Source of the DNA: Symbiodinium natans
Taxonomy: Eukaryota > Sar > Dinophyceae > Suessiales > Symbiodiniaceae
DNA length: 64,000 nucleotides
Assembly: GCA_905221605.1 (NCBI GenBank)
Contig: CAJNDS010002276.1
Coordinates: 459,491 to 523,490 of the forward strand
Reading direction: 5' to 3'
Both the position numbers and the translations under genes were made by a program. The notes under the pieces were generated by a model. It was given only the letters and a program-made list of their open reading frames with translations. It was not told where the DNA came from and ran no database searches. The first letter of the stretch is position 1. Each line of letters begins with the position of its first letter. Positions 18,586 to 30,090 of this stretch are shown here, one piece after another.

Positions 18586-19317
18586 ATGGTTGCACAGCCT
18601 TTGATGAGAGTGGCGATTTCAGTGGCCATTCTTGCGTTGATGAGCTCTGGAGTGGAGACTGCGAGGCCAGTAGAGCTTTGGGGAACCACCTTCATGGGCA
18701 GCGAGCTTGTACAGATGTTTGCTAGTCCGACTTGGGATCCAGTATGGATCATCATCATCGGGTGCTTTGTCAACGGCATCTTGGTTGGTACGCTGATCAT
18801 GACATGCTGTTGTGCGTGGGCATTGTTTTTCCGGATGAGCTATGGGCAGCAAAGAGCTGCTATACAGAACCCGCCTCTGGATGATGACACAATGAAGCCA
18901 CAAGGTGCCCAAAACAACTCTATGCCTGAGAGAAGTCAACAGATGAACCCTCGTGAGCCAGATGGTAAAAAGGAGGCATCGTCGTTGAGAGCGAGGCCGA
19001 AGGCAGCTGGTGCAAGGGAGAAGCATGCAAGTTCCAGCTGCAAGGATAGAGTGGACAAGCGCATCTTTGCTTCAGAGTCTCAGGGCATTTTTCATCACGA
19101 TCAGACATGTCATCGCATGGAGGGATCATGGCGAACTATGTGGCAGTGTGGGAACTGTAAGCCAGAACCGGGCAACACAGAACTGTGTGTGTTCCCGTCC
19201 GGGGACAAATATCACAGTGTGTACTGCAAGCATGTGGCGGCCGTTACCTCCAACCCGACATGCATCACTCCGTGTTCGACATGTGTGACAGGGAACAGAC
19301 CTCTGAGATTGGAGTGA
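18586..19317 (+). CDS. Third ORF of copia-B: predicted signal/membrane protein with Cys/His modules
   Basis: This 243-aa frame lies between the pol-tail stop (18441) and the purine tract, the position used by envelope-like genes in some plant copia lineages (Sireviruses). Residues 1-25 look like a signal peptide (hydrophobic VAISVAILALM, then an ETARP end). Residues ~54-82 form a strong membrane segment with a CCC cluster. A charged, low-complexity middle follows, then two Cys/His modules: FHHDQTCHRM...CGNC (~168-195) and DKYHSVYCKHV...CSTC (~208-235), each with a YH/FH-x-C-x-C spacing suited to metal binding. No fusion peptide or furin site was seen. An ATG at 18586 follows a pyrimidine-rich stretch (ttttccctcgggcg). 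Function unknown. Confidence 0.7.
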   Translation: MVAQPLMRVAISVAILALMSSGVETARPVELWGTTFMGSELVQMFASPTWDPVWIIIIGCFVNGILVGTLIMTCCCAWALFFRMSYGQQRAAIQNPPLDDDTMKPQGAQNNSMPERSQQMNPREPDGKKEASSLRARPKAAGAREKHASSSCKDRVDKRIFASESQGIFHHDQTCHRMEGSWRTMWQCGNCKPEPGNTELCVFPSGDKYHSVYCKHVAAVTSNPTCITPCSTCVTGNRPLRLE

Positions 19318-19369
19318 TCATCTGAAGATGTCGTCATCTGAGAGTGAGGTGAGACAAAAAGATCATCCC

Positions 19370-19378
19370 GAAAGGGGG
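19370..19378 (+). promoter_or_regulatory. Copia-B polypurine tract
   Basis: GAAAGGGGG directly precedes the TGTGAAAATC start of the 3' LTR, the normal place for the plus-strand primer. Confidence 0.9.
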
Positions 19379-19710
19379 TGTGAAAATCTGTGTATAGACA
19401 CGTCTGCGGGATGCCTTTTTGGCCAAGGCGCATGTTTGACGTGCTTACTGTATGTCCGGGACGTACAGGTCTTCCTTGAACAGTCGAGCATGTTTTTCCT
19501 TGAGATTTTGTTTTGTAGGAGAAGTGAGCTTGCGTAGGTAGCGTCAACTGGGTTTTTCCAGTTTTACTTTTGACTCTTGGCTCAAGGTCAAGAGAGCTGA
19601 GAAAGCACTAAGAAGGCAGGACAACTGCATTCGTCGCTTTGTGTGAGAAAGTGCTGTGCAAGTGCGAAGCTGTGTGTAAGTTGGGTTTGTGCTGTTTAGA
19701 AACTTTTACA
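19379..19710 (+). repeat. Copia-B 3' LTR
   Basis: Matches 11327-11650 apart from four changes clustered near position 30 of the LTR, two further single changes, a 2-base indel and a 6-base insertion (ggtcaa). It is followed by GGAGA, the second target copy. Confidence 0.92.
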
Positions 19711-21578
19711 GGAGACGCTCCAGAGCATCCCCAGACATTCCATGAGGGGGTCCCAGTCCTGGAGGAATTGCTCGAGAACGCCCACTACACACCACAACCA
19801 CTCTCTTGTTGTGACCACTACGACGTCGAAGCGGCATGTCACCTACTGGTTGGTCGGTCGAGCGTGGAGAAGTTCCCGTATGTTTGCTTGAACACAACAA
19901 CACAATGACAGCACCACAAGCAACAGCAGTCGGTCGAGCGTGAAGCAGTTGAGTTGTTGAATCTCCAGGACCACCCATGTGTATGTTCTTCAGTTAAAGA
20001 GAAAAAGGAAGATGAGTCCGCAGGGGCGTACATGAGAATCCAAGACAGGACTCTGTGGGTGAATCGACCTCGAGCCAGCTACGACGACCTGGAAGGTTTC
20101 CAGCTGGACCCTGAAGAGACATGGCAAGGAATCAAGAAAGAGGTGAATGCGCTCGATAGTCTGAAAGTTGGTTATGCAAGATCAAAGAGCGAGATAGATG
20201 AGTACCGCAAAGCCAACCCAAACTGTCGGACGGTCAAGTCCCGATGGGTCCTCACTCAGAAGGCCCCAGGACTAGTCCGAGCAAGGATAGTCGCTAAGGA
20301 TTTTGCTCATGGCCGACCATCCGCACTCGATTTGGGGTTGAGTTCTAATACTGCGTCGGTGGAAGCCCTCAAGATCGTCCTTGCACGGGCGGCGAAGGGA
20401 AAGATGCGGGCTTACGGCCTCGACATATCCACCGCGTTTCTCTTTGCGCAGGTAGTGGAACCCACCATTATCGAGTTGCCAAGCACATTCACGCTCGAGA
20501 GCGGCGAAACCGCGTACTTGATACTAGAGAAAGCGCTCTACGGTTTGCGTTCCGCCAGCCTTAGCTGGCAGCGACACTTGAACAGGATCGTATCTGCACG
20601 AGGCTTACAAGCGAGTCCGCTTGAACCGACGCTTTTCAGCGGATGGGTCAACCTTGAATCCCGATGGGAGCATATCATCATGTTAGCGTACGTGGATGAT
20701 TTGCTCATTGTGTCCTCTACCGAAAAAGGGTTCGAGTACGTCCACGAAGCCCTGAGTTCAGTCTTGAAAGTCAAAGTGACAGGGAGGCTGATCGAAGATG
20801 GGCAGATGGAATTCCTCGGCCGTTTAATCCGTTGGGATGGACGACAAATCATGCTTGGGGTGAAGCCTGAGTATGTGAAGTCGGTCTTTACATCTTTCGG
20901 ATGGGACATATCCACCGCGAAAGCATCCTTGACAACACCCGACATCAGGAGTATGTACGATGAGGAGAGTGTTGAAGAGCCTTCGAAGGAGCTGTCGAGT
21001 GAGGCCGCCTCACGATTCCGAAGTTGCCTAGGGAAGATAGGATGGCTCTGTCAAACTCGCTCAGATATAACGTATTTTCACTCCATGTTGTCACGCGGAC
21101 AAAGCATGCCACGGCAAGTGCATGAAGATGCACTTCGCAAGTTCCTGCGATGGTTAGCAGCGTTTCCGCTGTTAGATCAAATCTTCCCGCTCGGAGATGG
21201 CAAGACCAATGAGGGGGAGAATGCCAGCCTGGTAGCCTATTGCGACAGCAATTGGGGCAGCGAGATGAGCGTAGCCCGGAAGAGCACCAGTGGCGGAGTG
21301 ATCTACATCGCAGTGGACGGTCTGTGGTACTGCATAAAGGGGTACAGCCGCCTGCAGAGCGTCGTGGCACTCAGCTCAGCAGAGGCAGAGTTGTTTGCCA
21401 TCGCCGAGGCAGCGAAAGAGGTGGCAGGACTTGCGCAATTGACGGCGCATATCTGGGGCACCCTCCAGAAACCCCACCGCGTGTACACTGACTCTGCCTC
21501 AGCTAGGCAAATTGCCAGCATGGAGGGGCTACTCAGGCGCATGCGGCGTATAGACTTGAGGTTGTGCTTTATCCAAGA
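19711..21578 (+). pseudogene. Copia-A reverse transcriptase and RNase H (interrupted)
   Basis: From the copia-B junction the frame reads GDAPEHPQTFHEG and stops at 19908. A second frame from 19954 runs to the LINE insertion. It contains RTVKSRWVLTQKAPG and ARIVAKDFAHG (RT start), AYGLDISTAFLFA, the RT box YVDD (20689-20700), then the RNase H motifs VAYCDSNWGS, LSSAEAELFA and VYTDSASARQ. At 21578 the LINE interrupts the codon run IDLRLCFIQ. The continuing codon is found at 32233 in the same frame. This is a dead copia pol with RT and most of RNase H still intact. Confidence 0.9.
21566..21578 (+). repeat. LINE-1 target-site duplication, left copy
   Basis: gctttatccaaga recurs at 32222-32234 right after an A-rich tail (caaagcaaaaaa). 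The duplication is 13 bp, typical for target-primed LINE insertion. Confidence 0.9.
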
Positions 21579-21810
21579 AGGCTCACAGCCGTAGCAACTT
21601 GGTAGTGGGGTTTTTCGTGTCTTTTCGTGCTTTCTTCTCCCTCTTTTCCTCTCTTCGCTCCCTCTTTCTCCCCCTTTCTTTTCTTCCTTTCGGTGGTGTT
21701 CGGGGTGGGTTCCGGGTGTGGGTCCTGGTCCTCCCTCTCTTCTGGTTTGATTTCGGGCAGGCCGGCCGTGGGCGGGGTAGCTTGCTAGCTTGCAGTTATT
21801 GCTGCATCGC

Positions 21811-22700
21811 CATGGCATTCCTTCTGCGATTCCTGCTGTCTTTCTGGATTTTCCTGCATGTGCTGGCGGGCCCGGAGGTTGACGAGCTCTACGCTGAACT
21901 TTTGGCTGAGGCAGACATGCCAAGCCTGACTGCCCCGATGGCAGCCCCGGTTGATGCATCTGCAGCATCATCTGAAGTGACTGGCGCCGGCCCTGCCAGC
22001 TGGGTGCCGCCCTTGCCAAATGCGACCGCTGCACCTGCCACACCGACTCTTGGTCGCAAGCCGAAGGTGCGCCCTGGCCCTACGAATCTTCTACACGAGC
22101 TGCTCCATGGGCCGCCAACGATCACTGCTGCTGCGGAAGACACAGGCCACGCGGGTCTGTCGGACCCCTCTCCTGCGGACGGAGCCACCGCGCTAAGTGA
22201 CACACCAGCGGAGATCTTCCTCGGGTACACGGTGAACACGGCAGGCGAGACGGGCGAGGCTTGGGCTCCTGACGACACTATGGTTGATGTGATGCTTGAC
22301 AGCCCGGACAGCGAGCTTGAAGAGCTGCCAACACTGCAAGTGCAGCCTATCACTGGGTCAGGGTCTGAGGCTGGATCTGAGCCTACAGAAGACCCCAGCA
22401 ACTCCTCAGAGCCTGAAGCCAGCTGCAGCACCGGAACACCACATCGTCCTCCACCTGCTGTTACACCGCGCTCTGAATTATATGTTCAAAGTCAAGCCTG
22501 CCAGGCGGTGCCAGCCACACGCAGTGTGTCAGTTCAGGCAGAGGGCTCGGCCATCGATGACGCGATACTGAAGCGGACCATGCCACGTCCGCTGCCAGCA
22601 CCCAAGCACAGGCGTGAAGGCCGGCCAAGCGATCTTTCTTGCCCCTTCTTTTGGGTTTGTCACGGGTTTTGGGTTGACCGCATCAGTTCTGTAATGTACA
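21811..22700 (+). CDS. LINE-1 ORF1 candidate, 5' part
   Basis: The open frame extends from 21599, but the first ~70 codons are pyrimidine-driven Leu/Phe runs, so ATG 21811 is the better start. It gives a hydrophobic N-terminus (FLLRFLLSFWIFLHVLAG) followed by an acidic, Pro/Ser/Thr-rich protein with several DxxxELEELP-like stretches. No CCHC or RRM is visible, so a nucleic-acid-binding role is only inferred from position. Near 22650-22730 the sequence becomes T-rich with a tttttgcag acceptor-like site, and the protein-like character fades. Confidence 0.5.
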
Positions 22701-24654
22701 CTGCTGATGTGTATTCACTGTTTTTGCAGGCTGAAGTATCGATATGCGGCGATGCGCACACGATCCTTACCTGGCAGGACATCGCTTCTGACCCTCACCC
22801 TCATGTGCATACATCGTACCACCCTTGCCCGCCAAAGCAACAGGATGCTGCTGTATCACCTGGCACCCTTGTCTTCAGGCCGGACCGCCTGGATCCAACA
22901 GAACGTGTGTGCTGCACATGTTCAATTCATGGCGCCATGCTCTGTGCCTCCCTCACTGCAGGATCAGCCACGTGCGCGCAGCTGAGTCCGATTTTGGGCG
23001 GACACCCTGCACGGAATGGGCCCTCCGTAGCCAGGGGAGACTGCCACCACCAAACGCCACGAAGCTGGATGCAAAATGCTGCATTATGCACAGAGAGAAC
23101 GGACCCATCCTGGGGGCCTTTGCCACGGTCACCTTGTCCTCGAAGTGGCACCATGCACCGACACTCACGGGCACTATATGCTTGCACCCTCAGGTTACTT
23201 TCTGGCTCATGTGTTGGTAGAGGGGCCATTGCGTCTTCTGCAATACCTGTCAGAACTGCTCCTTGGGCTCCTTGGTGTCAGTCCGATCAGCCCGACAATT
23301 GTCCTCCTTTGCCCCCACCCTGGCCTTCACTGTTCGCCCAGGACATGGAGAGACTGTGTAGCTCGAGCAGTGGCAGCAGCGGGACCCACGATGCCACGGA
23401 TTATCCCAGCAGGGAAAGTCAGCTGGATGTGAGTGTGGAACATGATAGAATCCTGCTTGTGTGCCCTCACCTTGATCCACAGGTCCCTGTTTCGGCTACC
23501 GAAGCAGCTCGCATAGTCTTTCAGGCTTGGAAGGAGCTCACCACCGCCACTACCCGGCACTCCCGGCTTATGTCCAGTGGCACCAGCAGACAAGTCAGGC
23601 CGCGACTCCTTGCCCACTCCACGTCAGGAATCTCAGCTAACAGCTCTGAAACAGCCTTGCCCTCGGTGACCCATACCCAACATGATGAATGGTGTCGTGC
23701 CCTTGGACAGCACATTGATGCGGAGCTGAGCGTCATGCCTGATGAAGACAGGGACAGGACGGTTCAAAGGCTTCTTTTGATCATACGGCGCGATGCTAAT
23801 GATGCTTCCTGCTGCGTCCTCAGCTTTCTGTGGCAACACGGTGACCAGCTCCACTACACATTGTGCCATTTCAGGCTGAGATCATGCGATTGGGGACGAC
23901 CTTCTTGGCATCTGCACAGCCAATTGCACCATGCCCCGCTCAGCATGCTGCGTCGGAAAACTGCACTGATGCACACCTGCTGTGTCTGCACTTATATCGG
24001 CCGATGTTCTTGGACCTGTAGTCCGCAACAGCATATTCATGATGCTGTTCATCATGCGTTCCCAGCAAAGCCCTCGCACTTGAGTGCTGTTCCTCACCGC
24101 CGGGTTGGTTGTCTCAAGCCCTTGACTTGTGATATTGCGCCTCTGCCCGAGTGCTGCGACATCTTACCTGCGTTGTTCCGGCCTCAATGCACTCGCCTGA
24201 TTGTGAAGGCACTGCACAAGTTAAGATTGCTACAGCCATTTTGCCCTGCCGCAGGTCCGTTTCATCTTCCACTGCATCACATGCACCAGGCGACGCATTC
24301 ATCAGATCGTGCCAGACTGCCAGCCATGCAATTTGCCTGCGGTGCCAAAGGCCTCCGCCTTGCCTTTCACGATTTAGGCCGATGGTCGTGCCTTTCATAC
24401 CGCACCTATCTCTCATGTAGCTGGCTTGCAAGCACGGCACCGATGGATGCAGCAGGCAAGATTGATGCCATCTACTATACGATGTGCCATCTGTGGGGCG
24501 CTCATTACGCTCAATGCTGTGCGCAGTGCTTGCATGCATATGCCTCATGTGAGATGCCCTTGTATCCTTCTGATTGGTTTTGCTGCCTCCCGCACTGCCC
24601 CACCTGCTCAAGACTGACTGCCTTCGCGCCTGATTGGATTAGGGCATATACACC
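22701..24654 (+). other. LINE-1 5' region of uncertain coding status
   Basis: The frame that covers ORF1 stays open through here, but only ~23340-23810 looks protein-like (an acidic helical stretch with VPVSATEAARIVFQAWKEL). Elsewhere it is Cys/His/Pro-rich with frequent Trp, typical of out-of-frame reading, and the other two frames are also open in parts. This may be frameshifted ORF1, an intron starting after 22650, or untranslated sequence. I cannot decide from the sequence alone. Confidence 0.4.
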
Positions 24655-25683
24655 ATGCCGCCTCGGAAGCTCGATGCTGTCCGACGACGGCCCTCGATGG
24701 CCCCGGGTGCCTCCATCCTTCGCCGCGGACGATTCTCGAGTGACACAGGGCATGCGGGAAAAGGTCGACCCGCCACAGCAGACAACAGCCTCTCAGACGG
24801 AGATTCCGAGGGCACCTCAGAGGCATCCCGAACGACTCCCACCACCGGCACTGTTACACTCCCGAACAGGGCATCCGCCACTGAGACGCCCTCTTCTTCC
24901 TCAGCCAGGACAGCTCTTGCGCTACGACGGGGTCTCGATGCCAGACATGGCAGTCCTGGATCCGCCAGGTCACGGTCCCCTTCGCACTGTGAGGAACGTA
25001 CATCCTCACCCCGGCCACGCGCCGAACTGGGAAGAGAGGACAGCCCACCGCCGAATCCGGGCGGGACCACCGAATCCAGAACGGCACGCATCGCATTTCT
25101 CCGGGCACGGCTCCGAACCCGAGAGACAAGATCCAGCAGCCCCTCGCCCACAAGAAGGGATGCACCCTCGGACATACGGCCTGCGCCCAAGCCTGCTGCG
25201 GGCCCAGACAGAGGAGCTCATACCGTACCAGGAGGCCCACCTCCGCCGACTGCGGGGATGCTGCCTACCGGGCCACCACCACCTACTGCTGGCATGGGCT
25301 CCACCTTTCGACCACCACCTCCAGGCGATCTCAGACCGGCCATCGGTGAACCTCCAGTTGTACCTGCAACTGGTGGCTGCGCCACAGGAGGGCATCCTTC
25401 AAGCCCTTCTGGCCCACATGGTCCAGCGGGGCCTCCCGCACCACGCCCGGCAGCCATCACCCTGTCGCTCGTGTATTCGCCCGAGGGGCTACCATCGGTC
25501 CTACTCCCCCCTGGATATGGAGCCCGACCGATTGGGGGCGTGCCTTCCTGGATCAGACCATCAGCCCGCGCACCGGGGGTATTGGGAGGACCCTTGCCCT
25601 CTGGCATTGCAGCCCCTGGCTCCCCCACTACTCCTGCCATACTGGACGAAGACGAGGGGGATGCAACTGGCGGTGTACCATGA
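24655..25683 (+). CDS. LINE-1 Pro/Ser-rich ORF (ORF1 C-terminal part?)
   Basis: This 342-aa frame starts PPRKLDAVRRRPSM. The first ~190 residues are Ser/Arg/Thr-rich with many SP dipeptides. Residues ~200-290 carry two near-repeats of GPPPPTAGM and other Pro/Gly-rich runs. It ends just before the endonuclease ORF. It is basic and low-complexity, as gag-like ORF1 proteins of LINEs often are. A second frame is open across the same DNA but has a less natural composition. Confidence 0.45.
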   Translation: MPPRKLDAVRRRPSMAPGASILRRGRFSSDTGHAGKGRPATADNSLSDGDSEGTSEASRTTPTTGTVTLPNRASATETPSSSSARTALALRRGLDARHGSPGSARSRSPSHCEERTSSPRPRAELGREDSPPPNPGGTTESRTARIAFLRARLRTRETRSSSPSPTRRDAPSDIRPAPKPAAGPDRGAHTVPGGPPPPTAGMLPTGPPPPTAGMGSTFRPPPPGDLRPAIGEPPVVPATGGCATGGHPSSPSGPHGPAGPPAPRPAAITLSLVYSPEGLPSVLLPPGYGARPIGGVPSWIRPSARAPGVLGGPLPSGIAAPGSPTTPAILDEDEGDATGGVP

Positions 25684-25824
25684 TGACCTCAGGTGCAGCA
25701 TTTGGCCCCCTGCCCGGTCCTCTCCTTTGCCATCTGCACTTCGACGCGGGGCACCCTGGGAAGGACTGGCGTCGACATCCAAGCCTAGGACCATTGCTGG
25801 CAAAGCCTGGCAGCTGCTTCGTAA

Positions 25825-28800
25825 ATGGAAATTCAAATACCCAAGCTCCCGCACCCTGCGCAAGAGCAAGTACAAAAAAGTCAACCTCTCGCGCTGGCGC
25901 ATATGGTTGTCCCATGCAGCCCTTCTTCTCTCTCTCTCCTTCTCTCTGCTCTCTCTCTCACCTGCCTCGTGACGCACTGTACCCCCAGACCTTACTTGCA
26001 ATCCAAGGCTGATCGCGGTCCCAAGCCCGCGTCCCGAACGAGAACTTCTGTCAGGACTCTGATTGCATTTCTTGTCCTTACGAAGGTGATACCATGCATT
26101 ACTGCTCCCATCAGTTCGGGTGAGCCGAGGGTTGGACCAGCGGCCTCTGGTCCTGAAGCCCCCACCTCTTTCACATCACGCCACATGCCGGCGAACCCAG
26201 GCCATCATGTCCCTACACTAACTGGCTGCAGAAAACGTGCTTTTAAGAGAGCAATTCTACGTGCCCAACACTTTGGAATGACGCGTTATCGAGGCAGGCT
26301 ATGCACTGTTGCGGACCTCACTGGCATGCGCTGCTCGTCTCAGCAGCCGGTTCGCAATATTGCCCCTCGCAATGCGCCCCAACCCCTTCAGACTTCCAGC
26401 CCGAGATGCAGCACTGTGACATGGAACGCAGGTGGACTAACAGCCACCGTGTGGAACGAATTCCTTACCTGGCTAAAGTTAACCCTGCACGGGCATGACA
26501 TAATATGTATCCAGGAGACCTTCTGGCGTGATGACCACGAATGGGATGACGATGAATGGACATACATACATCACGGAAGCCACAAACCTAAGGAGGCTGG
26601 ACTGCTGATGTGCATATCCAAAAAGCTTGCACCCTCCCACATGATTAAGCACACCCCTGTTCTTGTGGGCCGCTTACAGCATGTGCGGATCTTCTTCCCG
26701 GCAGGCCATCAGCCCCTGGACATTCTTCATGTCTATCAACACGCCTGGTATCACCAAAAGCAAGATGATCCCACTGACTGGTGGCAGGGCGCGATTTCGA
26801 GAAGGCACCGATTCCTCCAGAAGTTGCAATCCACCCTTCGAGGCCTCCCCATCCGCAATCCACTGTGTGTCATTGGTGATCTCAACACCTCACTCCCGCA
26901 CATGCCAGGTGTCACAGGTATGGGCAGACCCTCGAAGCCTGGTCCACAATCCGATGTGGACGATCTATGTTCACTCCTAGAGGTTCACCGACTGTGTGCA
27001 TGCAACACCTTCGGAAAAGCTCCAGCTGCAACGTTCATCAATGATGCCACAGGAGCTGCCACACAGATCGACTTTGTTCTAATACGTCAGCTTCACAGCG
27101 ATCGTGACAGCAAAAAGGCAACCCCGTTCCGATGGCCGGTTGCATCCACGCGCAAAGGGGCACAACATGTTCCTGTCAAGGCGACCTTCACGCTCAAGTG
27201 GACCCCGTGGAGCTGGTCTCAGCCTGCAGAACAGAACACCAGCATACCTCCTAGACAAGTTGCCGACTCACTTCGACAGAACCCGAAACGTGCTGAAGAG
27301 TTCACGCTCGCACTTGCCAAGGCCCTACCGCATCAGCCTACGATCAAACAGCTGGATCAATCACTCATGACCACTTGGCATGCTGTTGATGGCAGACCAG
27401 CTACTGATCTCCCAGGAATTGCGGATAGACCTCACCAACAAGTTCTCAAACTCTGGGAGGCCCGGGCTAATCTACATCTTGCGCCACGCACCGACTCCTT
27501 ACTGATGGACTGCTTCCATCACTGGCGAGCACTTGCGCCGGTACTTAAGGCCGAGCTTCAACTCAAACGAGCCGCTCGACAGCGCAAACGAGACTTTCTC
27601 AACGACTGCCTTAAGCAAGCGGAAGAGGCCTCCGCGACTGGCAACCATGCTCTGACATACCGCATTGTCCGAGTGCTTGCCCCAAAACAGCCCAAGAAGC
27701 GCATCCAGATCAGAACCCCCCAGGGACAGGTTCAAAGACCATCCGCCGAACGAGATACACTTGTCTCTTACTTCCGCGATCTCTATCAATCACCGATCGC
27801 CCCACCGGCGACTGCATCATGCCCTGCACTCTACACCCAGGATGGGTGTCTTATGGCACTACAGGCTCTGCCCAGACAAAAAGCGGTTCTACCCGGTGCA
27901 GCGCCTGGCATTCTCTGGTCCATTGGTGCATCAGTCCTTGCCCCTGCAGTCACCGACACGCTGAATAATGCCTTCGCAGCTCTCCCCGAGCCGCCACAGC
28001 CTGAGATTACAGACATATCTCTTTGTCTCCTGCCAAAACCAGCCAAAGTTGCACAGCAACCGGCGGATGTTCGCCCCATCAGTTTGCTACACCCTGTGAA
28101 TAAGATCCAAGCTGGCATGCTGGCCCGTATCGTTAAGCCCTACCTCACCTCGTACCTGCATGACATCCCTCAATATGCATACGTAAGTGAGCGCTCAGCC
28201 CCGGAAGCGCTCTGCCGCGTCTTTTCGCACCTGCACAAAGTACGCCAACATGCTCCCACTAAGGAGGGCATGGTACAGCGGCGCCAGCAGGGGGTCCTAC
28301 GCACTGAATGCCAAGGGGGAATCACCTTCTCACTCGATGTCGCCAAAGCCTTTGACACAATACCGAGGTGGGTCATCATACGTGCTTGCGAAGATGCCCA
28401 AATTCCTTCAGAGGTCATCCAACATATCACAGCTGTGCACGAGCAACTGAATGTTGGCTTATGTCATTTTGGTCATAAGGGATCATGCCGCACCAGTCGC
28501 GGAATACGCCAAGGCTGTAACTTGGCGCCATCTTTATGGAGCCTTGCGACGGCCTACGTTCACAAGCACCTTCGCTCCACCCTCGGTCCAGAGATTGACA
28601 GCATCGTAACATGGTTTGCCGACGATGTCATTGCCCAATGGCAGGTCCAAACCATCCAAGAACTTCGAGGTGCCTTGAGCCAACTCTCAACGCTTGTTAC
28701 CGCATTACGTCAATTTGGAATGGATGTGAGCTCTCAGAAGAGTGTCATTTTGTATTCACTGCATGGCACAAAAGCAGCCCAATTCCTGCATTCTTCCAGG

Positions 28801-30090
28801 ATCAAACGTGCCGACAAGTGGCATCTAAGAATAAGCCCTGACCTTGACTTCCCCATAGTCAGACAACATAAGTATCTGGGAGTAATCATCTCCTATGGCA
28901 GCTTTGAGACACACACCTTGGATCACCGCATGAAATGCGCCTCGGCCACCTTTGCGCGATTGCGACACATCCTTTGCACCAAAAATGTTCTTTCCACTGC
29001 AAAACGAGTCTTACTTTGGCGCACGATTGTTTGGCCGACCCTTAAATATGGGCTTTCATCCCTGCTGCTGTCCTACAAAGACCATGCACGCCTCACTGGA
29101 TACGTCGCCAGACAGTTGCGCACCATTACGGGCCAGCTCGCGCATCTTACGCACGAGCCTACGCATGATTTCCTTCAGAAATGGAATGCGCGCCCCGGGA
29201 CTTCCCTGCATGCGGAAGTGGTCACAAATCAACAACGATACCACCGGCAAACCGGCTTGTGTGCTGCGAGAGTCACGCAATGGTTCCATCTTCTTCTTGC
29301 CACATATCATACTGCTGAGAGTCTGCCTTCCGCCTCCAGACTCACGCCAGTGGAAGCCATTGTGACCCAGGTCCATCAATGCCCAGATTGCCCCTCCTGT
29401 TTTGCCACGGCTGGACTTTTGAAAATACATAGGGTAAAGGCCCATAAACATGAAAAAGTCACTGCACAACGCAAACAGGCCCAGATGAAAAATCAGGTTG
29501 AGCATTCGTTGCAGGGTGTGCCCACCTGCCGGCATTGCAAGCACGAGTTTAACGGCTGGCGCAACTTCAACACACATATTCTTCTTGGGAACTGCCCTGT
29601 GCTAGGCTTGCGATCCGCTGGCTCCCCCGTCCCCAACGCCTCCCCCACCGAAGGCGCGACGCATTGCACCGTGCCTGCGCCGCAGACTTTGGCTGAGCCG
29701 GACACTGCGTTCGCACCCACCATATCGCTCGAGGCCACTTACCAAGAACTTCAAGTGACCCGAGGAGAACAATGGAGGATGGTGACGCAAAGCCAGACGC
29801 TGCGCTCACGTATGAAAAATCATTGCCCTGAGTGTAATCTGTATGCTGCAGACTCCTCCAGAATAAAGGTGCACATGAAAGCCAAACACCACGACAGCCT
29901 TGATCTGCTCGAGCACGCTGAAGCTCTCTCCTCTTGCGTGCGTACCGGCAAGCCTTGCCTGTACTGTGGCCAGCACATCCCTAAGACGACTTTTGAGGGC
30001 ACACATGCGGTTGGCTGTTTTGTGCTTTGGCAAACCATGTACGTCATGCTACAGAGCGGTGTCATCCCGTCAGGTCTTGACTATGACAGC
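25825..30090 (+). CDS. LINE-1 endonuclease-reverse transcriptase with zinc fingers
   Basis: The frame is open to 30822, but protein-like sequence ends near 30090. An apurinic-type endonuclease (EEP family) begins at about residue 199 (TVTWNAGG) with IICIQETFW and VIGDLNTS, and ends near residue 430. RT follows with a FSLDVAKAFDT box, GIRQGCNLAPSLW, and catalytic FADD at 931-934. The C-terminus has four Cys/His fingers: CPDCPSCFATAGLLKIHRVK (~1187), CRHCKHEF (~1237), CPECNLYAADSSRIKVHMK (~1334) and CLYCGQHIPK (~1377). The ATG at 25825 overlaps the ORF1 frame, and the true start could be anywhere up to 26220. Role: nicks target DNA and copies LINE RNA in place. Confidence 0.88.

Larger units (their letters stand above)
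11327..19710 (+). mobile_element. Copia-B: near-complete Ty1/copia retrotransposon (8.4 kb)
   Basis: It has LTRs of 324 and 332 bp beginning TG and ending CA, a primer-binding site, a 1987-aa gag-pol frame, a downstream extra domain, a membrane-protein ORF, a purine tract GAAAGGGGG and a perfect 5-bp target duplication. The LTRs differ by about six substitutions and two indels. It sits in the linker region of copia-A in the same orientation. The one clear lesion is a frame change near the end of RNase H (~17640). Confidence 0.92.

Noticed and set aside
23960-24654. Cys/His-rich stretches that resemble zinc fingers in the LINE-1 5' region
   Set aside because: Cys and His are scattered without C-x2-4-C...H spacing and are typical of an out-of-frame reading.
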